From DASQFD01 sp035633255 (GTDB taxonomy: Bacteria > Actinomycetota > Actinomycetes > Actinomycetales > Dermatophilaceae), in the NCBI GenBank assembly GCA_035633255.1, contig DASQFD010000085.1, positions 1-44,137 on the forward strand: a DNA stretch of 44,137 bases. The letters run 5' to 3'. Below are positions 36,844 to 43,923 of this stretch, in pieces. The first letter of the stretch is position 1, and the number at the start of each line of letters is the position of its first letter. The notes beneath the pieces were generated by a model. The model saw only the letters and a program-made list of their open reading frames with translations, made no database searches and was not told the origin of the DNA. The translations under genes were made by a program, and so were the position numbers.

Positions 36844-37392
36844 TCAGATCCCGAGCAGCGCGTCCCGCACCAGGTCGGCCTCGGCCGCCGTCAACGCGCC
36901 GCTGTCCACCAGCGACTCCAGCTTGCGGACGACGGGGACCACCGCGGCCGACCCACGACCGGTGTCCTCCTCGTCGGTGCCGCCCCCCGGGCGGGCCTCG
37001 ACGTCCGGGTGCCCGACGGAGAACTGCGCGTGCAGGAGCACCTCGCCCCCGCGGTCGCGCAGGTCCTCGACGAACCGGCGGGCCCACGACTCCTCGTAGG
37101 CGAGGACGACGGCGGACCGGCCGGGCGCCAGCGCGTCCGCCACCTCGGCGAGCTCGTCGGGGAGCAGGACCGACTCGTCCTGGGCCGGGAAGCCCTCGAG
37201 GCCGATGGTCGCCAGCTCGTCCTCCAGGTCGAAGACGCTGACCTCACCCGACCCGCGTCTGGTCACGACCGCCATGTCGAGCAGGGTGATGTGCCCGCTG
37301 AGGAGCACCTCGCGGAGCGCGGTGACCACCTCGGGGTCGACGCCCTCCGACGGCAGGCCGAGCACGGCGAGCACGAGCGGTTGCAGCTGCAT
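36844..37392 (-). CDS. DUF6325/DUF1269-like protein with short C-terminal SHOCT-like helix
   Basis: A 182-residue soluble protein. The pattern of an N-terminal beta-alpha unit (LVLAVLGLPSEGVDPEVVTAL), SGHITLLDMAVVTRRGSGEVSVFDLEDE and APGRSAVVLAYEESWARRFVEDLR matches the DUF6325/DUF1269 group of stress-associated actinobacterial proteins. The last 26 residues (KLESLVDSGALTAAE and on) resemble a SHOCT-type oligomerisation helix. The ATG at 37392 has GGAGG 5 nt upstream. Function is unknown. It lies downstream of the DUF255 gene with a 53-bp gap and may share its transcript. Confidence 0.72.
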   Translation of the reverse strand: MQLQPLVLAVLGLPSEGVDPEVVTALREVLLSGHITLLDMAVVTRRGSGEVSVFDLEDELATIGLEGFPAQDESVLLPDELAEVADALAPGRSAVVLAYEESWARRFVEDLRDRGGEVLLHAQFSVGHPDVEARPGGGTDEEDTGRGSAAVVPVVRKLESLVDSGALTAAEADLVRDALLGI

Positions 37393-37445
37393 GTGTTCCT
37401 CCAGGTCGTTGCGCCGCCGACGCTAACAGCCGGCGCCGTCACCGC

Positions 37446-39467
37446 CTATCCGCCGCTCAGGGCGGAGTCGAGATCGGCCACCGTGGTGACCGGGCGGTCG
37501 CAGACGAAACCCCGGCACACGTATGCCGCGGGCTCGCCGCCGACGAGCGGGCGCCCCTCGAGCAGGGGCACGCCCGGCGCGTCGGGGGCACCGTGGACGA
37601 CGACCGCACCGGGGGAGGTGGACGCGCGCGCCGCCGCGGCCAACGCCTCGGCGGCGGGGCCGGTCCCGACGACCGCCACCTGCACCGGCCCGGCGAGCGC
37701 CGCCTCCGCGGTTGCGAGGGCCCACCCGGCGAAGCGCGGGTCGCTGCGGGCCACCGGTCGACAGGCGGCCAGCGCCGACTCGGCCGCCTCCCGGTGGGCA
37801 CCCGAGCCGGCCAGGGCGGCATACGAGACCAGGGCGGCGGCCAGCGCGGAGGTGCCGCACGGCTCGGCGTTGTCGGCGACCGAGCGCGGCCGTGCGACCA
37901 GGGGCTCGCCGTCGTCGGGGGTGTCGTGGAGGGTGCCGTCGGCGTCGGAGAAATGCCGCAGCGCGGTGTCGAGCACGCTTCCTGCGGCCGTGAGCCAGCG
38001 CGGGTCGGCGGTCGCGGTGTGCAGGGCCAGCAGCCCCTCGGCCAGGTCGCCGTGGTCGTCGAGGACGGCGGCGGCCGCGCCCACCACCCCGTCCCGCGAG
38101 GCGCGCCGGAGCCGCCCCCCCACGACGTGCACGTCGAGGAGGAACGTCGCGCAGCGCTCCGCCGCGGCGAGCAGGTCGGCTCTCCCCAGCAGGACGCCGG
38201 CGTCGGCCAGGCCCGCGAGGACCAGGCCGTTCCAGGCGGTGACCACCTTGTCGTCGCGCGCCGGCTGGGGGCGGTGCCGCCGGGCGGTGAGGAGAGCGGC
38301 GCGGACGTCGGCCCACCACCCGGGGTCGTCGGGGTCGGCGCGGAGCTGGAGCGTGGACGTGCCGTGCTCGAAGGTCCCGGCGTCGGTGACCGAGAGCAGG
38401 CCGGCCGCACGGGCCCCGTCCTGCGGGCCGAGCACCTCCGCCAGCTGCGTCGCGCTCCAGACGTAGGTGGCCCCCTCGACCGAGTGGCCGTCGACGGCCG
38501 TGTCCGCGTCGAGTGCGGAGGCGAAGCCGCCCTCCGCGGTGGCGAGGTCGCGCATCAGGAAGTCGGCGGTCTCCTCGGCCACCCGCCGGGCGAGCGGGTC
38601 GCCCGTCGCCCGGTGCAGGTGGGTGTACACCCGCAGCAGCTGGGCGTTGTCGTAGAGCATCTTCTCGAAGTGGGGGACCACCCAGCCGGCGTCCACCGAG
38701 TAGCGCGCGAAGCCGCCGCCGAGCTGGTCGTACATCCCGCCGCGCGCCATCGCGTCGGCGGTCCGGTGGGCCATCGCGAGGGCGTCGGCGGAGCCGGTGC
38801 GGGCCGCGTGCCGGAGCAGGAGCTCCAGGACCATCGAGGGCGGGAACTTCGGGGCCCCGCCGAAGCCGCCACGGGGTTCGTCGAAGGACCGCCGCAGCGC
38901 GGTCACCGCCGCCGCGAGGTCGTCCTCGGAGAGCGGGACCGAGTCGGCCGCGGCGCCGCCCGTGCCCGCTCCGCGACCGGTCGCGCTGACGGCGCGCAGG
39001 TGCTCGGCGATCCGCGCGGAGGAGTCGAGCACCCGCTCCCGCTGCTCGCGCCACGCGGTGCCGGCCCCCTCCAGCAGGGCGAGGAACTGGGGCCTGGGGA
39101 AGTAGGTGCCGGCGAAGAACGGCTCTCCCTCGGGCGTGAGCAGACAGGTCATCGGCCAGCCGCCCTGCCCGGTGAGCGCCGTGGTCGCCGCCATGTACAC
39201 GGCGTCGACGTCGGGCCGCTCCTCCCGGTCCACCTTGACCGGCACGAAGGCCGCGTTGAGGACCCGGGCGACCTCCTCGTCCTCGAAGGACTCGTGCGCC
39301 ATGACGTGGCACCAGTGGCACGCGGCATAGCCCACCGAGAGCAGCACCGGCACGTCCCGGCCCCGCGCCTCGGCGAAGGCGTCCTCGCCCCACTCCCACC
39401 AGTCGACGGGGTTGTCCGCGTGCTGCAGCAGGTAGGGGCTCGTCGCGCGGCCCAGCCGGTTCGCCAT
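37446..39467 (-). CDS. thioredoxin-domain DUF255 protein (YyaL/SPATA20-like)
   Basis: A 673-residue protein. Residues 1-160 are a thioredoxin-like DUF255 domain opening with NRLGRATSPYLLQHADNPVDW and carrying a CHWC redox motif (Cys50, Cys53) in GYAACHWCHVMAHESFED. The rest (about 200-670) is an (alpha/alpha)6-barrel like N-acylglucosamine 2-epimerases. The family is widespread, with uncertain function. The ATG at 39467 lies 6 nt after a -10-like TAGCGT (39474-39479) with no separate ribosome site, so it is probably leaderless. Length matches full-length homologues. Confidence 0.9.
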   Translation of the reverse strand: MANRLGRATSPYLLQHADNPVDWWEWGEDAFAEARGRDVPVLLSVGYAACHWCHVMAHESFEDEEVARVLNAAFVPVKVDREERPDVDAVYMAATTALTGQGGWPMTCLLTPEGEPFFAGTYFPRPQFLALLEGAGTAWREQRERVLDSSARIAEHLRAVSATGRGAGTGGAAADSVPLSEDDLAAAVTALRRSFDEPRGGFGGAPKFPPSMVLELLLRHAARTGSADALAMAHRTADAMARGGMYDQLGGGFARYSVDAGWVVPHFEKMLYDNAQLLRVYTHLHRATGDPLARRVAEETADFLMRDLATAEGGFASALDADTAVDGHSVEGATYVWSATQLAEVLGPQDGARAAGLLSVTDAGTFEHGTSTLQLRADPDDPGWWADVRAALLTARRHRPQPARDDKVVTAWNGLVLAGLADAGVLLGRADLLAAAERCATFLLDVHVVGGRLRRASRDGVVGAAAAVLDDHGDLAEGLLALHTATADPRWLTAAGSVLDTALRHFSDADGTLHDTPDDGEPLVARPRSVADNAEPCGTSALAAALVSYAALAGSGAHREAAESALAACRPVARSDPRFAGWALATAEAALAGPVQVAVVGTGPAAEALAAAARASTSPGAVVVHGAPDAPGVPLLEGRPLVGGEPAAYVCRGFVCDRPVTTVADLDSALSGG

Positions 39468-39473
39468 CCACCC

Positions 39474-39479
39474 ACGCTA
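39474..39479 (-). promoter_or_regulatory. -10-like box of the DUF255 gene
   Basis: TAGCGT on the minus strand ends 6 nt before the ATG. An inverted repeat GACGCCCG/CGGGCGTC (39501-39508 with 39530-39537) lies just upstream, where an operator could be. Confidence 0.4.
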
Positions 39480-39549
39480 CGGGCCCGCGCGGGGTGGGAC
39501 GACGCCCGCCGTGGGGCACGTGCGGGCACCGGGCGTCGGCCCGCCGACC

Positions 39550-39666
39550 GATGCACCGGCATTCGTGTTCTTCGCCTCGCATGAGTCGTCGTACGTCACC
39601 GGAGAGGTGCTGGGCGTGACCGGGGGCCAGCCACTGAAGCGACCCCCACGGTGCCCGGCGGGGTGA
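39550..39666 (+). pseudogene. C-terminal relic of a short-chain dehydrogenase (SDR)
   Basis: In the 227-bp gap between two minus-strand genes, the plus strand reads DAPAFVFFASHESS, then YVTGEVLGVTGGQPLK, before a stop at 39664-39666. This is the conserved end of classical SDR oxidoreductases (the S-YVTGEVL-V-GG segment closing the Rossmann fold). Upstream of 39550 the frame is GC-rich and no longer SDR-like, and no room exists for the rest of the roughly 250-residue enzyme. I take it as the remnant left after deletion of most of an SDR gene, perhaps when the flanking minus-strand genes were placed here. A new short gene is unlikely because there is no start codon with a ribosome site. Confidence 0.78.
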
Positions 39667-39679
39667 CCGCCCGGGCACC
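39650..39679 (-). terminator. hairpin after the APH-like gene
   Basis: GGTGCCCGG (39650-39658) pairs with CCGGGCACC (39671-39679), with an inner CGG/CCG stem. It lies about 15 nt past the stop of the minus-strand kinase gene and overlaps the stop codon of the SDR relic. No T-tract follows. Confidence 0.6.
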
Positions 39680-39694
39680 CCGCGGGCACGCGGG

Positions 39695-40603
39695 TCAGTC
39701 GGCCAGGGCCTTGAGCAGGGCGATGTGCAGGGTGAGCGCTGCGGCGTCGCCGTCCTCGGCCGCCCACAGGCACTCCACCCCGGTGTGGACCAGCGTCCAC
39801 GCCCGGGCGAGGTCCTCCTCCATGCCCGCGGCGTCGGCGGCGACCTCGAGCCGGCGGCGCACCGACCACCGGAACGCCGACCCGGTGCCCAGCTCCTGAA
39901 CCCGGTTCCGGAGCAGCGGCTGGAACTCCCACCCCGGGTGCCCCGCCATGGGCTTGGGGTCGATGGCCAGCCACGGCTCGCGGGCTCCCCCGAGGACGTT
40001 GCCGTGGTGCAGGTCGGTGTGGAGCAGCGTGTCGGCGGCGCCCGGCCCGCCGAGCAGGTCGGCGGCCAGCGAGTCCACCCGGGCCACGATCCGGCGCGGC
40101 AGGTCCGTCCGCGCCCGCATCCGCCCGAGCTGCTCGTCGAGGAAGGCGGGCAGGGTCCGCACCCGCGGCGGCGCCGGCACATGCAGCCGGCCCAGGAGGC
40201 CCCCGATCACTGCGGCCGCCTCGTCGTCCGGCACCGACGCCAGGGTGCGCCCCGGGTCGAGCCGCTCGAGCAGCAGCGCCCCGCGACCGGGGTCGGCCGC
40301 GACGAGCCGCACGGCCCCCCGCCCGCCCCAGTGCCGCAGCGCGAGGGGCTCCGCGGCCGACTCGCGGTTCGGCCAGCCCACCTTGAGCGCCAGCGGCTCG
40401 CCGTCCTGCTCCACCGGGAGCACCACCGCGGTCCACCCCGTGCTCGCCGGTCCGGCGACGAGCAGGCCCCACTCCTCGACCACCTCGCGGACGAGCAGGG
40501 GGGCCCGGCGCGCCCACGCCGCTCCGGTGGGCCCGCCGTCGGCGGGCAGCCGCGAGATCCAGTCCAGCCAGTCCCGCGGGACCAGCGCCTCACCCCGCGA
40601 CAC
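39695..40603 (-). CDS. APH(6)/StrB-like aminoglycoside or hydroxyurea phosphotransferase family kinase
   Basis: A 302-residue kinase of the APH fold, closest in pattern to the streptomycin 6-kinase (APH(6))/hydroxyurea kinase group. Lys74 in LALKVGW is the ATP-binding lysine; HTDLHHGN (195-202) is the catalytic loop with Asp197, and AIDPKPMAGHPGWE holds the metal-binding Asp215. The C-terminal helix with TGVECLWAAEDGD fits. It could inactivate an aminoglycoside, but many chromosomal members have other or unknown substrates. The GTG at 40603 lies 7 nt after the lipoprotein stop, so the two genes share a transcript. The active site is intact. Confidence 0.85.
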   Translation of the reverse strand: MSRGEALVPRDWLDWISRLPADGGPTGAAWARRAPLLVREVVEEWGLLVAGPASTGWTAVVLPVEQDGEPLALKVGWPNRESAAEPLALRHWGGRGAVRLVAADPGRGALLLERLDPGRTLASVPDDEAAAVIGGLLGRLHVPAPPRVRTLPAFLDEQLGRMRARTDLPRRIVARVDSLAADLLGGPGAADTLLHTDLHHGNVLGGAREPWLAIDPKPMAGHPGWEFQPLLRNRVQELGTGSAFRWSVRRRLEVAADAAGMEEDLARAWTLVHTGVECLWAAEDGDAAALTLHIALLKALAD

Positions 40604-40610
40604 GTCGCGG

Positions 40611-41705
40611 TCAGCCCGCGAGCCCGGGGAACGCGCTCAGCTCCAGTCCCGCGCGCCGACACAGCACCTCGACCTCCCCGAGCCAACAGGGCACGGACAG
40701 CAGGCCGGGAAGCGCGTCCGGGTCGGTGAGCGACGCCAGCGACGCACCGTAGGCACCGCGCAGGCGGTCCACGGCATACCGCTCCAGGCGCGCGGCCGCG
40801 GACGCCCCGACGACCGGGAACGGCAGCGGCACCCCCAGCCCGGGCAGCGGGGCGGCGTCGCCGGCGGTCACCACCTGCTGGTCCACCGTCGCCGTGACGG
40901 TCCCGACCGCGCGCAGGGCCCGGCTGCGCGCGGCGCCGGTGCCCTGCGCCGCGGCCACCTCCATCAGGTATGCCGTCTCCCGCCCGGCCGTGACGACCGG
41001 CACCAGGGCGGCCGGCCGGGTCCACGTGCCGAGGTCGCCCGGCGCCGCGGGGGGTCGGCCGCGCAGGAGCGTGACGGCGGCGACGCGCTGGGCGAGGAGG
41101 GCGACCAGGGTCGGCCGCAGCTCGGCGGCCGCGCCGGACAGGAAGCCCGGGGCGGTGAGCGGGCGCTCCTCCAGGGCGGCGAGCGGGCGCTCCTCCAGGG
41201 CGGCGAGCTGGGCCGGCGTCACCCCCGTGGGCCGCGGCGTGGCGGTCCCGGAGGGGGCGGCGGTGGACGGCGTGGACGAGGTGGACGGGGAGGAGGTGGA
41301 CGGCGTGGACGGGCTGGAGGAGGGGGACGGGGTGGCGGTCGATGTCCCCGACGGGCCTGGGGAGAGCCCGGGGACGGCGCTCGCGCGGTCCACCTCCTTC
41401 GCCGGCACGCCCCGGGAGAGCAGGGCGTCGCGGAGCACCGCCAGCTGCTCGTCGTGCACGACGGCGAGCCGGGCGGCGAGTGCCCCGGGCGTCGAGCGCG
41501 CGGCCCAGGCGAGCGCGCCGGTGTTCGAGGTCAGCGTGAGCAGCGCCGGCTCCGCGGGGATCGGGTCGCGCGCGGGCAGGAGCGGGAGGTCCGGAGCGTC
41601 GTCCTCGAGGCGGATACCGCAGCCGCCCGCGCCGAGCGCCGCCGTCCCCGCCACGCCCAGCAGCACCGCCCGGCGGGCGAGGGTCGGCTCGGCCGGGGCG
41701 GGCAT
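40611..41705 (-). CDS. Tat-exported lipoprotein, possibly ferritin-like (DUF4439-type)
   Basis: A 364-residue protein. A twin-arginine signal (LARRAVLLGVAG) with a GAGGCG lipobox around residue 30 indicates a Tat lipoprotein. Helical segments flank a Ser/Thr/Pro linker (about 120-165). ALAARLAVVHDEQLAVLRDALL in the first and RSRALRAVGTVTATVDQQVV in the second part are long amphipathic helices, as in ferritin-like DUF4439 proteins. A homologous position next to rimP is held by an Ala-rich protein in mycobacteria (Rv2844). After the linker a 24-bp tandem duplication (41157-41204) encodes two AALEERPL units. The ATG at 41705 is divergent from rimP. Function is unknown. Confidence 0.75.
   Translation of the reverse strand: MPAPAEPTLARRAVLLGVAGTAALGAGGCGIRLEDDAPDLPLLPARDPIPAEPALLTLTSNTGALAWAARSTPGALAARLAVVHDEQLAVLRDALLSRGVPAKEVDRASAVPGLSPGPSGTSTATPSPSSSPSTPSTSSPSTSSTPSTAAPSGTATPRPTGVTPAQLAALEERPLAALEERPLTAPGFLSGAAAELRPTLVALLAQRVAAVTLLRGRPPAAPGDLGTWTRPAALVPVVTAGRETAYLMEVAAAQGTGAARSRALRAVGTVTATVDQQVVTAGDAAPLPGLGVPLPFPVVGASAAARLERYAVDRLRGAYGASLASLTDPDALPGLLSVPCWLGEVEVLCRRAGLELSAFPGLAG
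41157..41204. repeat. 24-bp tandem duplication in the lipoprotein gene
   Basis: Two perfect copies (41157-41180, 41181-41204) of a 24-bp unit containing GGGCGCTCCTCCAGGGCGGC, in frame, encoding AALEERPL twice. The flanking 41260-41345 is a G/C-skewed low-complexity stretch encoding the Ser/Thr/Pro linker. Confidence 0.9.
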
Positions 41706-41747
41706 GGGCGCATCCTCGCACGGGTGCGACCGCCCGCCCGGCGCGGT

Positions 41748-41753
41748 TACAGT
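41748..41753 (+). promoter_or_regulatory. -10 box of the rimP-nusA-ylxR-infB operon
   Basis: TACAGT lies in the short divergent gap before rimP. A TGCGAC (41725-41730) 17 bp upstream is a weak -35. The 55-nt leader carries the AGAGGGAGG ribosome site. This is the only promoter-like signal found for the operon. Confidence 0.5.
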
Positions 41754-41808
41754 GACGGGTGAGCAGGCCCCACTCGGGCCCGCGGCGAAAACTGCAGAGG
41801 GAGGACGC

Positions 41809-42345
41809 GTGAGCACAGCCGACCGGATCGCTCCTCTCCTCGCGACCGCCCTCGAGGGCAGCGGGGTCGCCCTGGAGGACGTCAGCGTCACCCCCGCGGG
41901 CCGGCGGCGCGTCGTCCGGGTCGTGGTCGACCGCCCCGTCGTCGACGCCGGTGACGCCACCGAGCCCGTCGAGCCGCTGTCGCTGGACGAGGTCGCGGAC
42001 GCCACGCGGGTCGTCGACGCCGCGCTGGAGGGCTCCGACGCCATGGGGGAGCAGCCCTACACCCTCGAGGTGAGCTCACCCGGGGTCGGCCGGCCCCTCA
42101 CCGCGCCGCGCCACTTCCGCCGCAACGTCGGGCGCCTGCTCGAGCTGCACCCGCAGGACGGCGAGCCGGTGACCGGGCGGCTCCTGCGCGCCGGCACCGA
42201 GGACCTCACCGTGGAGGTCACCGGCTCCACGGGCGTGCGCCGACGCCTCGACCTCGCGTATGCCGCCCTGGCCCGTGCCGAGGTGCAGGTGGAGTTCTCC
42301 CGGCCCGCCCGGGCCGGGACCGACGACACCGGACAGGGCGGCTGA
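41809..42345 (+). CDS. rimP: ribosome maturation factor RimP
   Basis: A 178-residue RimP, needed for late 30S subunit assembly. The N-terminal domain has GVALEDVSVTPAGRRRVVRVVVD and the central EQPYTLEVSSPGVGRPL is the family signature, followed by the RHFRRNVGRLLEL start of the C-terminal SH3-like domain. The GTG at 41809 has AGAGGGAGG just upstream. The nusA GTG begins 1 nt after the stop, the classic rimP-nusA-infB operon. Confidence 0.94.
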   Translation: MSTADRIAPLLATALEGSGVALEDVSVTPAGRRRVVRVVVDRPVVDAGDATEPVEPLSLDEVADATRVVDAALEGSDAMGEQPYTLEVSSPGVGRPLTAPRHFRRNVGRLLELHPQDGEPVTGRLLRAGTEDLTVEVTGSTGVRRRLDLAYAALARAEVQVEFSRPARAGTDDTGQGG

Positions 42346-42346
42346 C

Positions 42347-43441
42347 GTGGACATCGACCCCGCGGCGCTCCGGGCGCTGGAGCGGGAGCGCGACATCTCG
42401 CTCGACGTGCTCATCCCTGCCATCGAGCAGGCACTCCTGCTGGCCTACCAGCGCACCCAGGGGGCCTCGCGGCACGCCCGGGCCGAGCTCGACCGCTCCA
42501 CCGGGCACGTCGTGATCTGGGCACGCGAGGAGGTGGAGGTCCCGCTCGCGGAGCCCGCCACCGACCCCGCCGGGCCGGCGGGGGAGGGCGGGGACGTGGA
42601 GGCCGAGGCGCCACCCGGGCCCCCGACCCGCACCGAGCTCGGCCCGGAGTTCGACGACACCCCGACCGGCTTCGGCCGGGTCGCCGCGGCGACGGCGCGC
42701 CAGGTGATCGTCCAGCGGCTGCGGGACATCGAGGACGAAGCCATCCTCGGCGACTTCAAGGGCCGCGAGGGCGACGTCGTCGCGGGCGTCATCCAGCAGA
42801 GCCCGGACCCTCGGCACGTGACCGTCGACTTCGGCGCGGTGGAGGGCATCCTCCCGCTCGCCGAGCAGGTGCCGGGCGAGAAGTACGTCCACGGCCAGCG
42901 GCTCCGGTGCTACGTCGTCAGCGTCAAGCGGGGGCTGCGCGGGCCGCAGATCGGGCTCTCCCGCACCCACCCCAACCTGGTGCGCAAGATCTTCGCGCTC
43001 GAGGTGCCGGAGATCGCCGACGGCAGCGTGGAGATCGCCGCGCTCGCGCGCGAGGCGGGCCACCGGACCAAGATCGCGGTCCACGCGACCGTGCCCGGGG
43101 TCAACGCCAAGGGCGCCTGCATCGGCCCCATGGGGGCCCGGGTGCGGGCCGTGATGGCCCAGCTGCACGGGGAGAAGATCGACATCGTGGACTGGAGCGA
43201 GGACCCCGCGACCTTCGTGGCCGCCGCGCTCAGCCCCAGCCGGGTGAACTCGGTGGAGATCGTCGACCGCACCCTGCGGGCCGCCAAGGTGGTGGTGCCG
43301 GACTACCAGCTGTCGCTGGCGATCGGGCGCGAGGGCCAGAACGCCCGGCTCGCGGCCAAGCTCACCGGCTGGCGGATCGACATCCGCTCCGACACCGAGC
43401 CCGCCGGCCGGGGTGCGACAGGCACCGGTCGCTCGCGGTAG
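42347..43441 (+). CDS. nusA: transcription termination/antitermination factor NusA
   Basis: A 364-residue NusA. The N-terminal RNA-polymerase-binding domain (MDIDPAALRALERERD and on) is followed by an acidic Pro/Gly/Ala insertion (about 68-100). Then come the S1 domain (about 125-200, GREGDVVAGVIQQ) and two KH domains with RVRAVMAQLHGEKIDIVDW and the late AIGREGQNARLAAKLTGWRIDI. The length is normal for actinobacteria, which lack the C-terminal acidic repeats. Its stop is followed 1 nt later by the ylxR ATG. Confidence 0.96.
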   Translation: MDIDPAALRALERERDISLDVLIPAIEQALLLAYQRTQGASRHARAELDRSTGHVVIWAREEVEVPLAEPATDPAGPAGEGGDVEAEAPPGPPTRTELGPEFDDTPTGFGRVAAATARQVIVQRLRDIEDEAILGDFKGREGDVVAGVIQQSPDPRHVTVDFGAVEGILPLAEQVPGEKYVHGQRLRCYVVSVKRGLRGPQIGLSRTHPNLVRKIFALEVPEIADGSVEIAALAREAGHRTKIAVHATVPGVNAKGACIGPMGARVRAVMAQLHGEKIDIVDWSEDPATFVAAALSPSRVNSVEIVDRTLRAAKVVVPDYQLSLAIGREGQNARLAAKLTGWRIDIRSDTEPAGRGATGTGRSR

Positions 43442-43442
43442 G

Positions 43443-43862
43443 ATGAGCGAACCGACCGGACTGGACTCCGGACCGGGATCGCCGACGCGTTCGCGGAGGG
43501 GCCTGCGAGCAGCGCCCGTCCGCACCTGTGTCGGCTGTCGCGGGACGGATAGCCGGTCGGTACTCCTGCGAGTGGTTCTCGGGCCGGATCGGGGGGATCG
43601 GGCCGGCGGCCCGCTCGTCCTCGTCCCCGACCCGGGGCACCGCCTCCCGGGGCGCGGCGCCTGGCTGCACCCCACGGTGGCGTGCCTCGACCTCGCCGTC
43701 CGTCGTCGGGCCTTCGGGAGAGCGCTGCGCGCCAGCGCCCCCACCGATCCCGCCGCCGTCACGGCATACGTCGAGGCACACACGCAGGCGACCACCGACC
43801 GAGCAATGGGAACCGAAAGCGGGTTCGACGCCAATGAGCGCCCGATGAGTACTCAGCGATGA
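43443..43862 (+). CDS. ylxR: YlxR family RNA-binding protein (DUF448)
   Basis: A 139-residue DUF448 protein found between nusA and infB. The hallmark RTCVGCR motif (about 36-42) is followed by the basic fold ending in GRGAWLHPTVACLDLAVRRRAFGRAL. In other bacteria it binds RNA and is associated with RNase P; the actinobacterial role is less clear. The first 32 residues are a Gly/Ser/Pro/Arg-rich extension. The ATG at 43443 lies 1 nt after the nusA stop. Confidence 0.93.
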   Translation: MSEPTGLDSGPGSPTRSRRGLRAAPVRTCVGCRGTDSRSVLLRVVLGPDRGDRAGGPLVLVPDPGHRLPGRGAWLHPTVACLDLAVRRRAFGRALRASAPTDPAAVTAYVEAHTQATTDRAMGTESGFDANERPMSTQR

Positions 43863-43883
43863 GCACCCCCCAGCTGTAACCCC

Positions 43884-43909
43884 GGTCCGCGCCTGTCCCG
43901 GCACGGACC
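43884..43909 (+). other. hairpin in the ylxR-infB leader
   Basis: GGTCCG (43884-43889) pairs with CGGACC (43904-43909) across a 14-nt loop, 14 nt before the infB GTG and just ahead of the AGGAG site. It could tune infB translation or be fortuitous in this GC-rich DNA. Confidence 0.35.
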
Positions 43910-43923
43910 AAGACAGGAGAAAC

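Noticed and set aside
37423..40182. 919-residue minus-strand frame over the DUF255 and APH-like genes
   Set aside because: It is an Arg/Gly-rich shadow; the DUF255 CHWC motif and the APH catalytic loop are in other frames.
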